From contig NZ_FNDC01000011.1 in assembly GCF_900099655.1 (NCBI RefSeq), forward strand, positions 81,041-145,040: 64,000 bases of DNA, read 5' to 3'. Source of the DNA: Planococcus glaciei (GTDB lineage: Bacteria > Bacillota > Bacilli > Bacillales_A > Planococcaceae). Positions 16,849-26,066 of the stretch are shown here, one piece after another. The position numbers were made by a program, and so were the translations under genes. Position 1 is the first letter of the stretch, and every line of letters starts with the position of its first letter. Below the pieces are notes generated by a model. The model was not told the origin of the DNA and did not search any database. It saw nothing but the letters and a program-made list of their open reading frames with translations.

Positions 16849-17871
16849 TTGTTTTTCGCGTATTTAAAGGATATGAAAAGCTGGCTCTTCTTTTTCCTGT
16901 TGTCGCTTTTGGCAGCCGATCTTCTGCTTTTGCTGGATCCGGGAATTGTGGTGAAAATTTCATCCTTGGTGTATCTCAATGTATTGATCCTGATTGCTTT
17001 TTCCATCTTTGTATTTTGGCGTTGCCGAAAAGAAACGGTCTATATGCGGCGATTGGTAAAACTGGTAGGCGAGGCCGATTCCGATTGGCATGAAGCTTTG
17101 CCTGAAAGCGAGTTTGCACGGGACGAAACGGTGAATGAGCTTTTGAAAGATGCAGGAATGGCTTTTTCAAAACGATTGAGTGAGGTCCGAAGCCGTACCG
17201 TCGTGCAAGGAGAATATACGGCTGCCTGGGTCCATGAAGTAAAAGCGCCCCTTACAGCGATGAAGCTATTGATTGATGCCAACCAGGACATTTCGGTAAT
17301 GCGCCGAATCGATGCCGAATGGCTGCGCGTGTTCTTATTGGTGGACCAGCAATTATACATATCGCGATTGCCAACACTTGAACAGGATTATGTGCTCGAA
17401 TCGGTGCCGTTAAAAAGTCTGGTGGCAGCAGAAGTCCGGGAATTGATGTCCTGGTGCAGGGAAAAGAACATTGCTTTGGAATTGGACGGATTAGATAGGA
17501 TCGTCTTAACAGACCTGAAGTGGAGCCGTTTTGTTTTCCGGCAAGTATTGACGAATGCGGTGAAGTACAGTCCGGTGGACGGGACCATCACCGTGGAAGC
17601 ACGTGTGGAAAACACCGGCCAAACCATTTTATCGGTGAAGGATGAAGGGCCCGGCATACCGGATCATGAAATGCCGCGCATTTTCGATAAAGGTTTTACT
17701 GGAGGCGCCGGCCGTATTCAAAATGCGGCAACAGGGCTGGGGCTGTATTTGGCTAAAACGGTAGCAGGAAAAATGGGCATCGCTTTATCGGCGTTCTCTG
17801 AAGAAAATCAAGGAACAAAAGTCGAAATGGCCTTCCCGCTGGAAAATGAATTTGAACGCATCCGTAAGTGA
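16849..17871 (+). CDS. bceS: BceS-type intramembrane-sensing histidine kinase
   Basis: The 340-residue protein has two N-terminal membrane helices (about residues 11-29 and 36-57) with almost no extracellular loop, then the DHp helix WVHEVKAPLTAMK with phosphorylated H129, the N box NAVKYSP near residue 236 and the G boxes DEGPGIP and TGLGLYLAK. Kinases of this shape do not sense the antibiotic themselves; they are controlled by the partner ABC transporter. TTG 16849 follows GGAGGGG and gives the family's usual N-terminus. The stop codon lies inside the 22-bp palindrome that precedes the transporter genes. Confidence 0.9.
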   Translation: MFFAYLKDMKSWLFFFLLSLLAADLLLLLDPGIVVKISSLVYLNVLILIAFSIFVFWRCRKETVYMRRLVKLVGEADSDWHEALPESEFARDETVNELLKDAGMAFSKRLSEVRSRTVVQGEYTAAWVHEVKAPLTAMKLLIDANQDISVMRRIDAEWLRVFLLVDQQLYISRLPTLEQDYVLESVPLKSLVAAEVRELMSWCREKNIALELDGLDRIVLTDLKWSRFVFRQVLTNAVKYSPVDGTITVEARVENTGQTILSVKDEGPGIPDHEMPRIFDKGFTGGAGRIQNAATGLGLYLAKTVAGKMGIALSAFSEENQGTKVEMAFPLENEFERIRK

Positions 17872-17886
17872 CAATATTGTCACTTA
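17865..17886. promoter_or_regulatory. Perfect 22-bp palindrome, candidate BceR-type operator
   Basis: The 22 bases are fully self-complementary; the core is GTGACAATATTGTCAC. The TGACA-N4-TGTCA form agrees with the binding-site type described for BceR-like regulators upstream of bceA in Bacillales. It ends 86 bp before the ATPase start and overlaps the kinase stop codon. It could also fold as an RNA hairpin, but no U-tract follows, so an operator is the better reading. Confidence 0.7.
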
Positions 17887-17972
17887 AGGCTCCCTGTTTG
17901 TCATGTGAATCAAACGACCTGCAAATCATAAGGCAGTAAGATAAGGATATAAGTAAACAGGGAGGCAATTGT

Positions 17973-18785
17973 ATGACAATGTTGAAAAATACCAAAATCG
18001 ATACCACTCAAAAAGCGAAACAAACCGTGCTGCATGCACAGAATGTCCGCAAGTCTTTCGGCTCGCGGGGCAATGTCCAGCAAGTTCTGAAAGGCATCGA
18101 TTTGCATGTGGAAGAAGGCGAATTTGTCGGAATCATGGGGCCATCGGGTGCGGGCAAAACCACGCTTTTGAATGTGCTGGCTACCATTGACCGTGCCACA
18201 GAAGGCACGATTTTAATCAGCGGGTCAGACATCTCACGCATGAAAGACGCGAAATTGTCCGCATTCCGGCGCGACCAGCTTGGATTCATCTTCCAGGATT
18301 ATAATTTGCTCGATACCTTGACCGTAAAAGAAAATATTTTGCTGCCGATATCGCTTGGCAAAATGAAGAAAAAAGAAGCCGAAGCGGAGTTTCAGTCGAT
18401 TTCATCCATATTAGGCATTACGGAACTGGCAGACAAATACCCGCACGAAATTTCCGGCGGCCAAAAACAGCGGACTTCTGCTGCGCGCGCACTGATCAAT
18501 AAACCGTCAATGGTGTTCGCGGATGAGCCAACCGGTGCACTCGACTCCAAGTCGGCTTCCTCGCTTCTCGGCACATTGGCCGACGTCAATCAAAAACGCG
18601 AAGTCACGATTATGATGGTCACCCATGACCCGCTCGCTTCCAGCTACTGCAGCCGTGTCGTCTTTTTGAAAGATGGACATATTTATTCTGAGCTTTATAA
18701 AGGAAGTAAATCAAGACAAGCCTTCTTCCAGGAAATTATGAATGTCCAGGCTGTGCTCGGGGGTGACAGCGTTGACACTCTTTGA
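17973..18785 (+). CDS. bceA: BceA-type ABC transporter ATP-binding protein
   Basis: A 270-residue LolD/MacB-like ATPase: Walker [10 protein letters not shown] (56-64), Q-loop FQDYNLLD, signature SGGQKQR, Walker [13 protein letters not shown] and H-loop VTHD. It energises the large BceB-type permease in removing peptide antibiotics from their lipid II-cycle targets and in signalling to the kinase. GGGAGG seven bases before the ATG supports the start. The end overlaps the permease start. Confidence 0.92.
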   Translation: MTMLKNTKIDTTQKAKQTVLHAQNVRKSFGSRGNVQQVLKGIDLHVEEGEFVGIMGPSGAGKTTLLNVLATIDRATEGTILISGSDISRMKDAKLSAFRRDQLGFIFQDYNLLDTLTVKENILLPISLGKMKKKEAEAEFQSISSILGITELADKYPHEISGGQKQRTSAARALINKPSMVFADEPTGALDSKSASSLLGTLADVNQKREVTIMMVTHDPLASSYCSRVVFLKDGHIYSELYKGSKSRQAFFQEIMNVQAVLGGDSVDTL

Positions 18786-20685
18786 TCTGGTCATCCGCAG
18801 CATGCGGAAAAATATCAAGCATTATTACTTGTACTTTTTCGCCCTTATTTTAAGTGTGGTCTTGTATTTTGTGTTTGCCACCTTGCAATACGATTCGGCC
18901 ATTCTGGAGCTAAGCGGAACAAATATGGGCACCGCTTTCCAGGCAGCCGGGATTCTCCTGTTGTTTATCGCTGGCATTTTCGTGGTTTACGCCAATTCGA
19001 TTTTCTTGAAAAGACGAAGCCGTGAAATCGGGCTTTATCAATTGATTGGGTTAACAAAACGGGTAGTGGCCAGGCTGCTGATTGTCGAAAACATTCTTCT
19101 CGGCATCGGGGCTTTAATTATCGGAATTGCTGTTGGGCTGCTCGTTTCCCGGGTGTTCCTGCTGCTGTTGATGAAGCTGATCGGCTATGAATCATTTATC
19201 GAAGTGAGTTTTTCGGTGGCTGCTGTGGTGCAGACAATCGTTGTATTTATCGGCATTTTCGCATTGACCACGGTTCAAATGATTGTCATGGTTTTTCGCA
19301 ATACGCTGCTTTCTTTGTTCAACTCGGACAAAGCAGGCGAACATCCGAAAAAGCCGAAGACGGGCGTCTCTGCTGCATTTGGCTTACTTGGTCTTCTATT
19401 AATCGGCTTCGGATATTGGTTTTCGGGCCGCATGCTGAACGAGCTGTTTTTCTTTAACATTTTGATTGTATTGGCTACGGTCATTGCAGGAACTTATCTG
19501 TTGTTTCGCGTCACCATCAGCTGGCTGTTATTCAAAGTTAGAAGCCGCAAAGAAGGCCATCTCGGCTTATTGAACAGCTTGTCGTTGGCGCCGCTCATGC
19601 ACCGGTTAAAAGGAAACGCCAATTCACTGACGGTCATTACGATTCTGTCGGCGATGACGCTGACAATGGTCGCTTTTTCATACGCGATGTACTATGAAAC
19701 CGAACGGGAAACCGATATCCGGATGCCGTTTGATTTCATGTTTGACAACAATGAGGCACAAACAAATGAAATTATGGGCGAGATGGACCAAAAAGGGATT
19801 GGCTACCAGCACGGCAAGGTGGACATGCTGGTGGTGCCGACCATGTTCGAACAAGGTGTTTTCCCAGGGGAAAGTTTTGAACGGCCGACGGCAATTATCA
19901 GTGATAAGCAGCTGCAAGCAGCGGGTATCGATATCGTGGCTCCGAAAGATGGATCAGCCAGCTATCATGATGCATCTTCACTTTCCATGTTCGCAGATTC
20001 TGTCGATTTGCCAATTAAAATAGAAATCCAAGACGAAGACCGCACGACCGTCGAGATCACAGAGATGGGCGAACGCAATGTCATCAATTGGTCTCTCTTT
20101 TATGGCCAGCTCGTGGTCAGTGACGAGACTTATCAGTCACTGAAAAACAAATTGTCTGGAATGGAAGGCGCAAAGATAGAATACATCGACGGCTTTCACA
20201 TTTTAGAGGAGAAAGACCAAAAAACCGCATCGGCCATTTTCCAGCAGCCGAAATACACTTCAAGTGGACCGCATGTGGATTATTATTCTTCTTACGAAGA
20301 ATCGGTTCAGGACAATGGGTTGATGATTTTTATAGCCGGTTTCCTGGGGCTGGTGTTCCTGATTTCAACAGGAAGCATCTTGTATTTCAAGCAAATGACT
20401 GAAGCCGAACAGGAAAAGAAAAGCTATGCAACCCTGCGCCAACTTGGGTTTACAGGCAAGGAAATCATGAAGGGCATTATCCGCAAGCAAGTGTTTGTCT
20501 TTGGCTTGCCGCTTGCCATTGGTCTGCTGCACTCCGTCTTTGCGATGAAAGCTGCATCTTTCTTCTTCCAGTCGGATATCCTGATGCCGGCAACTCTGGC
20601 AATGGGGGTATATACACTGATCTATACGGCGTTTGCATTTTTGACAATCGGCTATTACCGCAAAACGGTAAATGCTGCTCTATAA
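18772..20685 (+). CDS. bceB: BceB-type FtsX-like ABC permease
   Basis: The 637-residue membrane protein has the 10-helix BceB arrangement: one helix, a cluster of helices to about residue 290, a large extracellular domain of about 200 residues (roughly 310-515) and three final helices. The opening [21 protein letters not shown] and [17 protein letters not shown] are typical. I chose TTG 18772, which follows CGGGGGTGA and overlaps the ATPase gene by 14 bases, as expected for coupled translation. The extracellular domain sets antibiotic specificity, which cannot be read from sequence alone. Confidence 0.9.
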   Translation: MTLFDLVIRSMRKNIKHYYLYFFALILSVVLYFVFATLQYDSAILELSGTNMGTAFQAAGILLLFIAGIFVVYANSIFLKRRSREIGLYQLIGLTKRVVARLLIVENILLGIGALIIGIAVGLLVSRVFLLLLMKLIGYESFIEVSFSVAAVVQTIVVFIGIFALTTVQMIVMVFRNTLLSLFNSDKAGEHPKKPKTGVSAAFGLLGLLLIGFGYWFSGRMLNELFFFNILIVLATVIAGTYLLFRVTISWLLFKVRSRKEGHLGLLNSLSLAPLMHRLKGNANSLTVITILSAMTLTMVAFSYAMYYETERETDIRMPFDFMFDNNEAQTNEIMGEMDQKGIGYQHGKVDMLVVPTMFEQGVFPGESFERPTAIISDKQLQAAGIDIVAPKDGSASYHDASSLSMFADSVDLPIKIEIQDEDRTTVEITEMGERNVINWSLFYGQLVVSDETYQSLKNKLSGMEGAKIEYIDGFHILEEKDQKTASAIFQQPKYTSSGPHVDYYSSYEESVQDNGLMIFIAGFLGLVFLISTGSILYFKQMTEAEQEKKSYATLRQLGFTGKEIMKGIIRKQVFVFGLPLAIGLLHSVFAMKAASFFFQSDILMPATLAMGVYTLIYTAFAFLTIGYYRKTVNAAL

Positions 20686-20689
20686 TATA

Positions 20690-20728
20690 AAGCACGAAAA
20701 GGACCTTTCCTTTCGTGCTTTTTTTATT
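20690..20728 (+). terminator. Terminator of the BceRS-AB-type cluster
   Basis: AAAGCACGAAA and TTTCGTGCTTT pair around a short loop and are followed by TTTTT. Confidence 0.85.
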
Positions 20729-20837
20729 CCATTATCATTTTTTAATGTAATAATTAAGGAATTGGGTATAGAGAAATAGAAGGCACCTTATCACCAAGGT
20801 GATTAATAGCAATAAAACTGGAAAGGGAGCGATGTTG

Positions 20838-21263
20838 ATGAAAGCAAAATTGAATTGGAACGGCGGAATGGCGTTTAGCGGAGAAACGGAATCGGGGCAC
20901 CACGTGCTATTGGATGCCGGCGAAGAAAATGGCGGAGCCAATAAAGGCCCGCGTCCGACAGAAGTGCTTTTGAATGCGGCGGCTGTCTGCACCGGAATGG
21001 ACATTGTCATGATCCTGGAGAAAATGCGCTTGACCATTGACGGGTTCCATATTGAAATTGACGGTACGCGCGCTGAAAATCATCCGAGACGCTTCACTGA
21101 AATCACGATCACCTATCATATCGACGGCGAGCTCCCGGAAGACAAGGTGGTTCGGGCCATCAAATTATCGCGGGATACGTATTGTACTGTTGTCAATTCC
21201 CTCAATGCTTCTATACACTATGATTATGTGTTGAATGGAGATGCCCCGAAAACTATAAGTTAA
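20838..21263 (+). CDS. OsmC/Ohr-family protein
   Basis: The 141-residue product has the two conserved cysteines of the OsmC fold, C51 in AAAVCTGMD and C116 in RDTYCTVVNS, and the GPRPTEVLLNA segment. This group, close to YhfA-type proteins, includes thiol peroxidases acting on organic hydroperoxides, but the exact substrate of this subgroup is not settled. ATG 20838 lies eight bases after AAAGGGAG and is preferred over an ATG two codons earlier. Confidence 0.85.
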   Translation: MKAKLNWNGGMAFSGETESGHHVLLDAGEENGGANKGPRPTEVLLNAAAVCTGMDIVMILEKMRLTIDGFHIEIDGTRAENHPRRFTEITITYHIDGELPEDKVVRAIKLSRDTYCTVVNSLNASIHYDYVLNGDAPKTIS

Positions 21264-21290
21264 ATGGATGGACACAGGAAGGAACACAGA

Positions 21291-21524
21291 ATGAGAAAGA
21301 GTTTTTTGAGACAGGAGAAATGGGAAATACTGCTTTTTGCAGTAGTAATGGCCGCTGGATATATTTCAAGCGTCATTTTGATCGGCGGGCCGGTTACGTA
21401 TTCCGGTCCGGCAGGATGCGTAACCGGATTCCTTCTGTATCAGGCGTGGAAATATAGACGCTTTAAAAAAGAATGGAAATTGAAGGAGCAGCCAAACTTT
21501 TCAAATGATCCCTTTTATTTATAA
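21291..21524 (+). CDS. Small membrane protein, 77 aa, unknown
   Basis: AGGAAGG eight bases before ATG 21291 supports this start over an ATG directly after the preceding stop codon. Two hydrophobic segments (about residues 11-30 and 36-50) are followed by a basic, soluble tail. It lies 27 bp after the OsmC gene and may be co-transcribed with it. Family unknown. Confidence 0.55.
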   Translation: MRKSFLRQEKWEILLFAVVMAAGYISSVILIGGPVTYSGPAGCVTGFLLYQAWKYRRFKKEWKLKEQPNFSNDPFYL

Positions 21525-21588
21525 TTTTTTTCAATAAATATCCCACAGCTTGATTGGCTGCGGGAAAAGGAAAGCAACTGCTTTTTCT

Positions 21589-21614
21589 GCCAGCCTGTCG
21601 AAGGCTGGCTTTTC
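21589..21614 (+). terminator. Terminator-like hairpin
   Basis: GCCAGCCT/AGGCTGGC stem with TTTTC after it on the plus strand, suited to end the OsmC-small membrane protein transcript. Confidence 0.5.
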
Positions 21615-21619
21615 AGCGT

Positions 21620-21703
21620 TTATTCTACCAAATCGTTTAGAAAGACACCTATTACGCTTACAATAGCAAAAATCAACAATCCGATTAACAAGATCATTTT
21701 CAT
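21620..21703 (-). CDS. Candidate 27-aa hydrophobic peptide
   Basis: The minus-strand frame starting at 21703 encodes MKMILLIGLLIFAIVSVIG followed by VFLNDLVE: one clean membrane helix with a basic start and acidic end. The nearest ribosome-like site, AAGGGG, is about 21 bases upstream, which is too far, and this weakens the call. The amino-acid character is unlike random sequence, so it may be a real small membrane protein. Confidence 0.35.
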   Translation of the reverse strand: MKMILLIGLLIFAIVSVIGVFLNDLVE

Positions 21704-21810
21704 GGAAATGAATCATGTGAAAAGCCCCTTCATATGTATCTGCAGTCGTTTTAATATCATTTATTGAAAGCGTGAGAAGGAGCAGGGGAATTCAGGAATT
21801 AGTGGAATAG

Positions 21811-21862
21811 GAAAACCCCGAATCGCTTCACTTTTAAAAAGTGGCACCGATTCGGGGTTTTC
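21811..21862. terminator. Terminator of the siderophore-binding protein gene
   Basis: GAAAACCCCGAATCG and CGATTCGGGGTTTTC form a long stem with an inner CACTTT/AAAGTG stem. It lies 12 bp past the minus-strand stop codon. Confidence 0.8.
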
Positions 21863-21873
21863 CTTATTCGATA

Positions 21874-22788
21874 TTAGTTTCCAAGAAATGATTCTTCGAA
21901 GTACGTTAACAGTGTCTCCAATGTAATCGGATCGCTGTACGTAGACGCTTTTGTATTGATTTCAAACACTTGGCCGTTTTTAACGGCGGGGATGTTTTTC
22001 CACAGTTCGGTTTCCGTAAACGAGTTGTCTACATCCGGGTTTTTGCTGAAGATCACGTAGTCTCCGGCAAAGTCAGGAAGCACTTCAGAAGAGAACGTAT
22101 AAACGCCGGATTCAAGCGCCAGTTCTTCTACTTTAGCAGGCATTTTCAAGCCCATGCCCTGATACAGGATCTCCGTTCCGCGTGCATAGTTGTCGCCGAA
22201 CACATAAAACTCTTTGTTTCCGCTTTCGATGACCGAAACTGTTGCATCTTCACCGATTTTTGCGCGGATTTTTTCACCCGCTGCGGCTGTCCGTTCCTGG
22301 AAGTCTGCTACCCAGTCCGTCGCTTCTTTTTCTTTGTTCAGCAATTTGCCGATTTCAACTTGCTGTTCCAAGTAATCCAGTTTGCCCCAAGTGTACACGA
22401 CAGTCGGTGCAATTTCGCTCAATTTGTCGATGTTTTTCATATGAGACCCGGCAATGATCAAATCCGGCTCCAATTCGAGGACTTTTTCAAGGTTGTCTTC
22501 CGTGACAATCTCTGCGTCTTTCAGTTTGTCTTCAAACAGGGGATTGGCATTCGTCCACTCATCGATTCCGACGATATTTCCTTCCAGTGCCAGCACGTTC
22601 GGGCCGTTTGTCAAAGCGATGATTCGCTTAGGCTCTTTCGGAACTTCGACAGGTCCGGTTTCAGATTCGTATGTAATGGTTTCAGTGTCTTTTTCAGCCT
22701 CGGCTGATGGGCTTTCGTTTTCTTTTTCGCTGCAGGCACCTAAGATAAGGACCAATAAAAGCAGGAAGGGCAATAAAACTTTCTTCAT
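21874..22788 (-). CDS. Iron-siderophore ABC transporter substrate-binding lipoprotein (FhuD/YxeB-like)
   Basis: A 304-residue lipoprotein with lipobox LGAC and a cluster A (class III, FecB/TroA fold) binding domain: GPVEVPKEPKRIIAL at the first lobe, the long linker helix near LLNKEKEATDWVADFQERT, and FVFGDN-like FYVFGDNYARG. The sequence most resembles hydroxamate-siderophore binders. It is Fur-boxed (22811-22825) and therefore expressed under iron starvation. No permease or ATPase gene is adjacent, so it must work with components encoded elsewhere. AAAGGAGATG precedes the start. Confidence 0.9.
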   Translation of the reverse strand: MKKVLLPFLLLLVLILGACSEKENESPSAEAEKDTETITYESETGPVEVPKEPKRIIALTNGPNVLALEGNIVGIDEWTNANPLFEDKLKDAEIVTEDNLEKVLELEPDLIIAGSHMKNIDKLSEIAPTVVYTWGKLDYLEQQVEIGKLLNKEKEATDWVADFQERTAAAGEKIRAKIGEDATVSVIESGNKEFYVFGDNYARGTEILYQGMGLKMPAKVEELALESGVYTFSSEVLPDFAGDYVIFSKNPDVDNSFTETELWKNIPAVKNGQVFEINTKASTYSDPITLETLLTYFEESFLGN

Positions 22789-22810
22789 TATGACATCTCC
22801 TTTTTGACAA

Positions 22811-22825
22811 TGATAATCATTATCA
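22811..22825. promoter_or_regulatory. Fur box of the siderophore-binding protein gene
   Basis: TGATAATCATTATCA is a perfect 7-1-7 Fur box. It lies between a TATAAT box (minus strand, 22840-22835; TTGACA at 22861-22856) and the start codon, where Fur-Fe2+ would block transcription. Confidence 0.92.
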
Positions 22826-22897
22826 ATTATTGATATTATAGATAATATTTCAGCTTGTCAATAAACTTTTAATCGAACGAGGAGCTTGGCAAATGAA

Positions 22898-22932
22898 AAC
22901 CATCCCTTCCAAATAAAAAGGAAGGGATGGTT
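22898..22932 (-). terminator. Terminator of the CNNM/CBS gene pair
   Basis: AACCATCCCTTCC/GGAAGGGATGGTT, a perfect 13-bp stem, followed on the minus strand by TTCATTTG. Confidence 0.75.
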
Positions 22933-22968
22933 AGGATTACTTTAATTGATTTTCAAGCGAACGGCAGA

Positions 22969-24024
22969 TTAAACCGTTCCGGCTTCGAAAGATTCATCGC
23001 TGATTTCACCGACGATTTCTTCCAAAATATCTTCCATTGTTACGAGCCCTGTGGTTTTGCCGGCCCGGTCCGTCACAACAGCCATATGGATCCGATTTTG
23101 CTGCATATAAGTCAGCACTTTTTGGATCGGCGTGTTTTCTGTGAATCGCGGCATTGCATGCAGGAAGGAGTCCGCTTTTTGGGCCCTGCCGGCTGCCATG
23201 CTGGTCAACAACTCTTTTGTATTGATAAAACCTGCTATCTTGTTAATGTCATTTCCTTCTGTTACGGGGTAGCGGGTAAATTCATGGGCATCAATGACAG
23301 AAAAGAATTCTGATTGATCTAAGCTTTTATCAACAGTAATCATCTGGTTTTTAGGAACCATGATGTGTTTGACAATCCGCTCATCAAAATCAAAAATATT
23401 CTTCAAGTAGGTCAATTCGGTTTGATTGATTTCACCGCTCTTGTAGCTTTCCGCCATGATCAACTTCAGCTCTTCTTCTGAATGGGCTTCTTCATGTCCA
23501 GCGGGTTCCACTCCAAAAAGTTTCAAGAATAGGCGGGCTGAACCGTTCATCACCCATATAAAAGGGTTCATAATTTTACCAAACCAGTATAGCGGCGGAG
23601 CAAGCAGCAACGTCATACGCTCCGCGTATTGGATTGCCAATGTTTTGGGCGCCAATTCTCCGATGACAACGTGCAGGAAAGTGACGATTCCAAGAGCGAT
23701 GGCATAAGAAAGGGCAGTGGCTAATGCTTCCGGTACTGCGAAATATTCAAAAACCGGGTGCAGCATTTTTTCGACCGTCGGTTCTCCTAAAGCGCCCAAT
23801 ATGAGGGCTGTGACAGTAATGCCAAGCTGGCAGGCAGACAAATAATAATCCAGGTTATTTGCGACTTCTTTCGCGCGTACTGCTTTTTTATTGCCTTCTG
23901 AAATCAGTTGGTCGATCCGGGACATGCGCACCTTTAAGATGGCAAATTCGGCACCGACGAAGAATGCGGTCGCCAAGATCATTAAAGCGACCAGTATTAA
24001 GTTAATTGTTATTTGTCCGTCCAA
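22969..24024 (-). CDS. CNNM/CBS-domain membrane protein (HlyC/CorC family), short form
   Basis: The 351-residue protein has an N-terminal CNNM (DUF21) membrane domain with [24 protein letters not shown] and FLHVVIGELAPKTLAI, then two CBS motifs (IMVPKNQMITVD and [28 protein letters not shown]). The usual C-terminal CorC_HlyC domain of about 80 residues is missing; the protein stops soon after the CBS pair. It is a tandem paralogue of the next gene. Members of the family are implicated in Mg2+ efflux or homeostasis (for example MpfA). The start is TTG behind an unusual ribosome-site hairpin (24032-24056). Confidence 0.88.
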   Translation of the reverse strand: MDGQITINLILVALMILATAFFVGAEFAILKVRMSRIDQLISEGNKKAVRAKEVANNLDYYLSACQLGITVTALILGALGEPTVEKMLHPVFEYFAVPEALATALSYAIALGIVTFLHVVIGELAPKTLAIQYAERMTLLLAPPLYWFGKIMNPFIWVMNGSARLFLKLFGVEPAGHEEAHSEEELKLIMAESYKSGEINQTELTYLKNIFDFDERIVKHIMVPKNQMITVDKSLDQSEFFSVIDAHEFTRYPVTEGNDINKIAGFINTKELLTSMAAGRAQKADSFLHAMPRFTENTPIQKVLTYMQQNRIHMAVVTDRAGKTTGLVTMEDILEEIVGEISDESFEAGTV

Positions 24025-24056
24025 TACGGTTCCCCCGGAATGGGGGATTCACCTCC
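24025..24056 (-). promoter_or_regulatory. Shine-Dalgarno site separated from the start codon by a hairpin (downstream paralogue)
   Basis: On the minus strand GGAGGTG is followed by CCCCC-ATTCC-GGGGG and then by TTG. The gap from GGAGG to the start codon is 27 nt; folding the 15-nt hairpin would leave 12. A TGA lies in frame before the TTG and no other start codon fits, so the layout is real in this frame. The upstream paralogue has the same geometry with a compensated base pair. Confidence 0.6.
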
Positions 24057-24091
24057 ATTAAGTAATTAAGCGAATGATTAGGGGGTTCGGT

Positions 24092-25396
24092 TTATTTCAG
24101 GTTTTGGTGAAACATGACTTGTTTGATTTGCTGATTGTCCATTTCCGTGATCGTCCATAAACCGTTTTCTTCAGTCAGTGTGTCGCCGGTCTGCACTTCT
24201 CCGACTGTTTTGTAGTGAATCCAGCCACCGATTGTATCAATTTCTTCACTTTCCTCAAAATCAATGCCGAAGCGTTCTTCGAGATCTCTTAAAAGCATGC
24301 GGCCATTGATCAAAAACTGATGGTCGCCGACTTGGCTGATTTCAGGCTGTTCATCCGCATCAAATTCATCGCGTATTTCTCCAACGATTTCTTCCAGGAT
24401 ATCTTCAAGCGTTATCATGCCGGCAGTACCGCCGTATTCATCTGCAACAATCGCAATATGGACACGGGCTTGCTGCATTTTCAGCAAAGCATCCTGCAAA
24501 CCGGTTTGTTCAAAGACGGTCGGCAATTCAAGCACAAATTCCTGAAGCTGCCAAGGGCGTCCGGCAACAATATGGGGAAGCATCTTTTTGGCGCTGACAA
24601 AACCGATGATGCGGTCCTTATCGCCTTCTTCCGTCACCGGGTAACGTGTATAGTTATTTTCATCGAGTGTCTCCACAATTTCTTCAAGCGGCATGTCTTT
24701 ATCAAGCGTAACCAATTCCGTACGGGGGACCATGATGTCTTTAGCCGACCGTTCATCGAATGTAAAGACGTTCTCCATATAAGACAATTCGGTTTCGTTG
24801 AGTTCGCCGCCTTCAAAGCTTTGTGCCATGACAATTTTCAGTTCGTCTTCTGAATAGGCTTGGTCATGTCCCGCCGGCTGGACGCCAAATGTCCTAAGCA
24901 ACACACGCGCCGCTCCGTTCAGTGCCCAGATAAATGGTTTCAAGATTTTACCGAACCAATAAAGGGGAGGTGCAAGCAATAGAGACATTTTTTCTGCGTA
25001 CTCGATGGCCAGCGTCTTCGGAGCCATCTCGCCAAGGACCACGTGCAAATAAGTGACGAGCATGAACGCGATGGCGTAGGAAGCGGCAGATGCGACTGCA
25101 TCGGACACCGCTAAGTACTCGAAAATCGGATACATCAATCGCTCGACTGTCGGTTTGCCGAGTGCTCCGAGTCCAAGTGCAGTTACGGTGATTCCGAGCT
25201 GGCAGGCGGACAGGTAATAGTCCAGATCGCTGGCCACTTTCTTGGCCGTTATCGCTTTTTTATTGCCTTCTGCGATCAATTGATCAAGCCGGGACATCCG
25301 GATTTTTACGACCGCAAATTCCGATCCTACGAAAAAAGCGGTTAACGCAATTAAAATAACCAGTAACCCTAAATTCAACAATGTAATTATGTCCAC
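24092..25396 (-). CDS. CNNM/CBS/CorC-domain membrane protein (HlyC/CorC family), full length
   Basis: 434 residues with the complete family order: CNNM membrane domain (about 1-200), CBS pair (about 205-330; [12 protein letters not shown] and [26 protein letters not shown]) and C-terminal CorC_HlyC domain (about 345-425). It is about as long as B. subtilis YhdP/YugS/MpfA relatives, which are linked to Mg2+ efflux. It sits between a MerR regulator and a shorter paralogue on the same strand, probably one operon. Start is GTG 25396, again behind a ribosome-site hairpin. Confidence 0.9.
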   Translation of the reverse strand: MDIITLLNLGLLVILIALTAFFVGSEFAVVKIRMSRLDQLIAEGNKKAITAKKVASDLDYYLSACQLGITVTALGLGALGKPTVERLMYPIFEYLAVSDAVASAASYAIAFMLVTYLHVVLGEMAPKTLAIEYAEKMSLLLAPPLYWFGKILKPFIWALNGAARVLLRTFGVQPAGHDQAYSEDELKIVMAQSFEGGELNETELSYMENVFTFDERSAKDIMVPRTELVTLDKDMPLEEIVETLDENNYTRYPVTEEGDKDRIIGFVSAKKMLPHIVAGRPWQLQEFVLELPTVFEQTGLQDALLKMQQARVHIAIVADEYGGTAGMITLEDILEEIVGEIRDEFDADEQPEISQVGDHQFLINGRMLLRDLEERFGIDFEESEEIDTIGGWIHYKTVGEVQTGDTLTEENGLWTITEMDNQQIKQVMFHQNLK

Positions 25397-25428
25397 TAAT
25401 TTTCCCTCTGTATGAGGGATTCACCTCC
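25397..25428 (-). promoter_or_regulatory. Shine-Dalgarno site separated from the start codon by a hairpin (upstream paralogue)
   Basis: Minus strand: GGAGGTGAAT, then CCCTC-ATACA-GAGGG, then AAAATTA and GTG. Spacing from GGAGG to the start codon is exactly 27 nt, as in the paralogue, and the fourth stem pair is T-A here instead of C-G, a compensatory difference. Confidence 0.6.
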
Positions 25429-25436
25429 GGTAATAG

Positions 25437-25823
25437 TTACAGCAGCGCAAGGAGGGAAGCGATGGCAACCATCTTGCTTTCCAGTGCTTTGCTGATTTGG
25501 ATCTTCACATGGCTTGGCGCATCTTTCAACTGCTCTTCCAAACGGGTAATGTTTCGCTGCAGGCAATCGAATTCTTCATAAACTTCTTCCACCAGCAATT
25601 CGGTTTGGGGATTTTCGTTTGTTTCGAGGACATCTTTGATTTCTGAAATCGACATCCGCTGCTTTTTCAATATCTGAATCCGTTCAATTGTCTGCAACAC
25701 AGACGCCGGATACATCCGGTAATTGGTTTTCGTACGTTCTGCAGCAAGGAGGCCGCAATTCGTATAGTAATCAATAGTTCGGGTCGATACGCCGCTTAAC
25801 TTCGCAAGTTCACCAATTTTCAT
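25437..25823 (-). CDS. MerR-family transcriptional regulator
   Basis: The 128-residue protein opens with the MerR winged helix (MKIGELAKLSGVSTRTIDYY, then GLL and NYRMY) followed by a coiled-coil dimerisation helix. There is no cysteine cluster for metal sensing. GGGAAGG lies before ATG 25823, so this start is used rather than one seven codons upstream. Being 41 bp upstream of the CNNM/CBS pair on the same strand, it probably regulates that operon. The inducer is unknown. Confidence 0.85.
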   Translation of the reverse strand: MKIGELAKLSGVSTRTIDYYTNCGLLAAERTKTNYRMYPASVLQTIERIQILKKQRMSISEIKDVLETNENPQTELLVEEVYEEFDCLQRNITRLEEQLKDAPSHVKIQISKALESKMVAIASLLALL

Positions 25824-26066
25824 TAAGTCCTTCCCAATGCACACGCCTCCTTCTTCAAGTTAAAAAAATTTTATCACAAGGCATCGAAAACCATACAGTA
25901 ACACGTTATGCTTTTTGTCTTTTTTGAAAATTTCTTTCGGAAAAGCGCCATAGTTTCGCCATTTTTTTGCTTGAAAATAAGTTGGAACATTGTGTTTTCA
26001 ATAAAAAATGAAACATCTGGGGGCAAAGAACGTTGTTATTAACATTGGATAAATTAAGGAGGGCTT

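Noticed and set aside
17865..17886. Terminator of the response regulator-kinase genes
   Set aside because: The hairpin could fold, but it contains the kinase stop codon and is not followed by a U-tract; an operator fits better.
21970..22707. 245-codon open frame antisense to the siderophore-binding protein
   Set aside because: Opposite-strand shadow of a clear lipoprotein gene with Fur box and terminator; rich in Phe and Arg and with no start signals.
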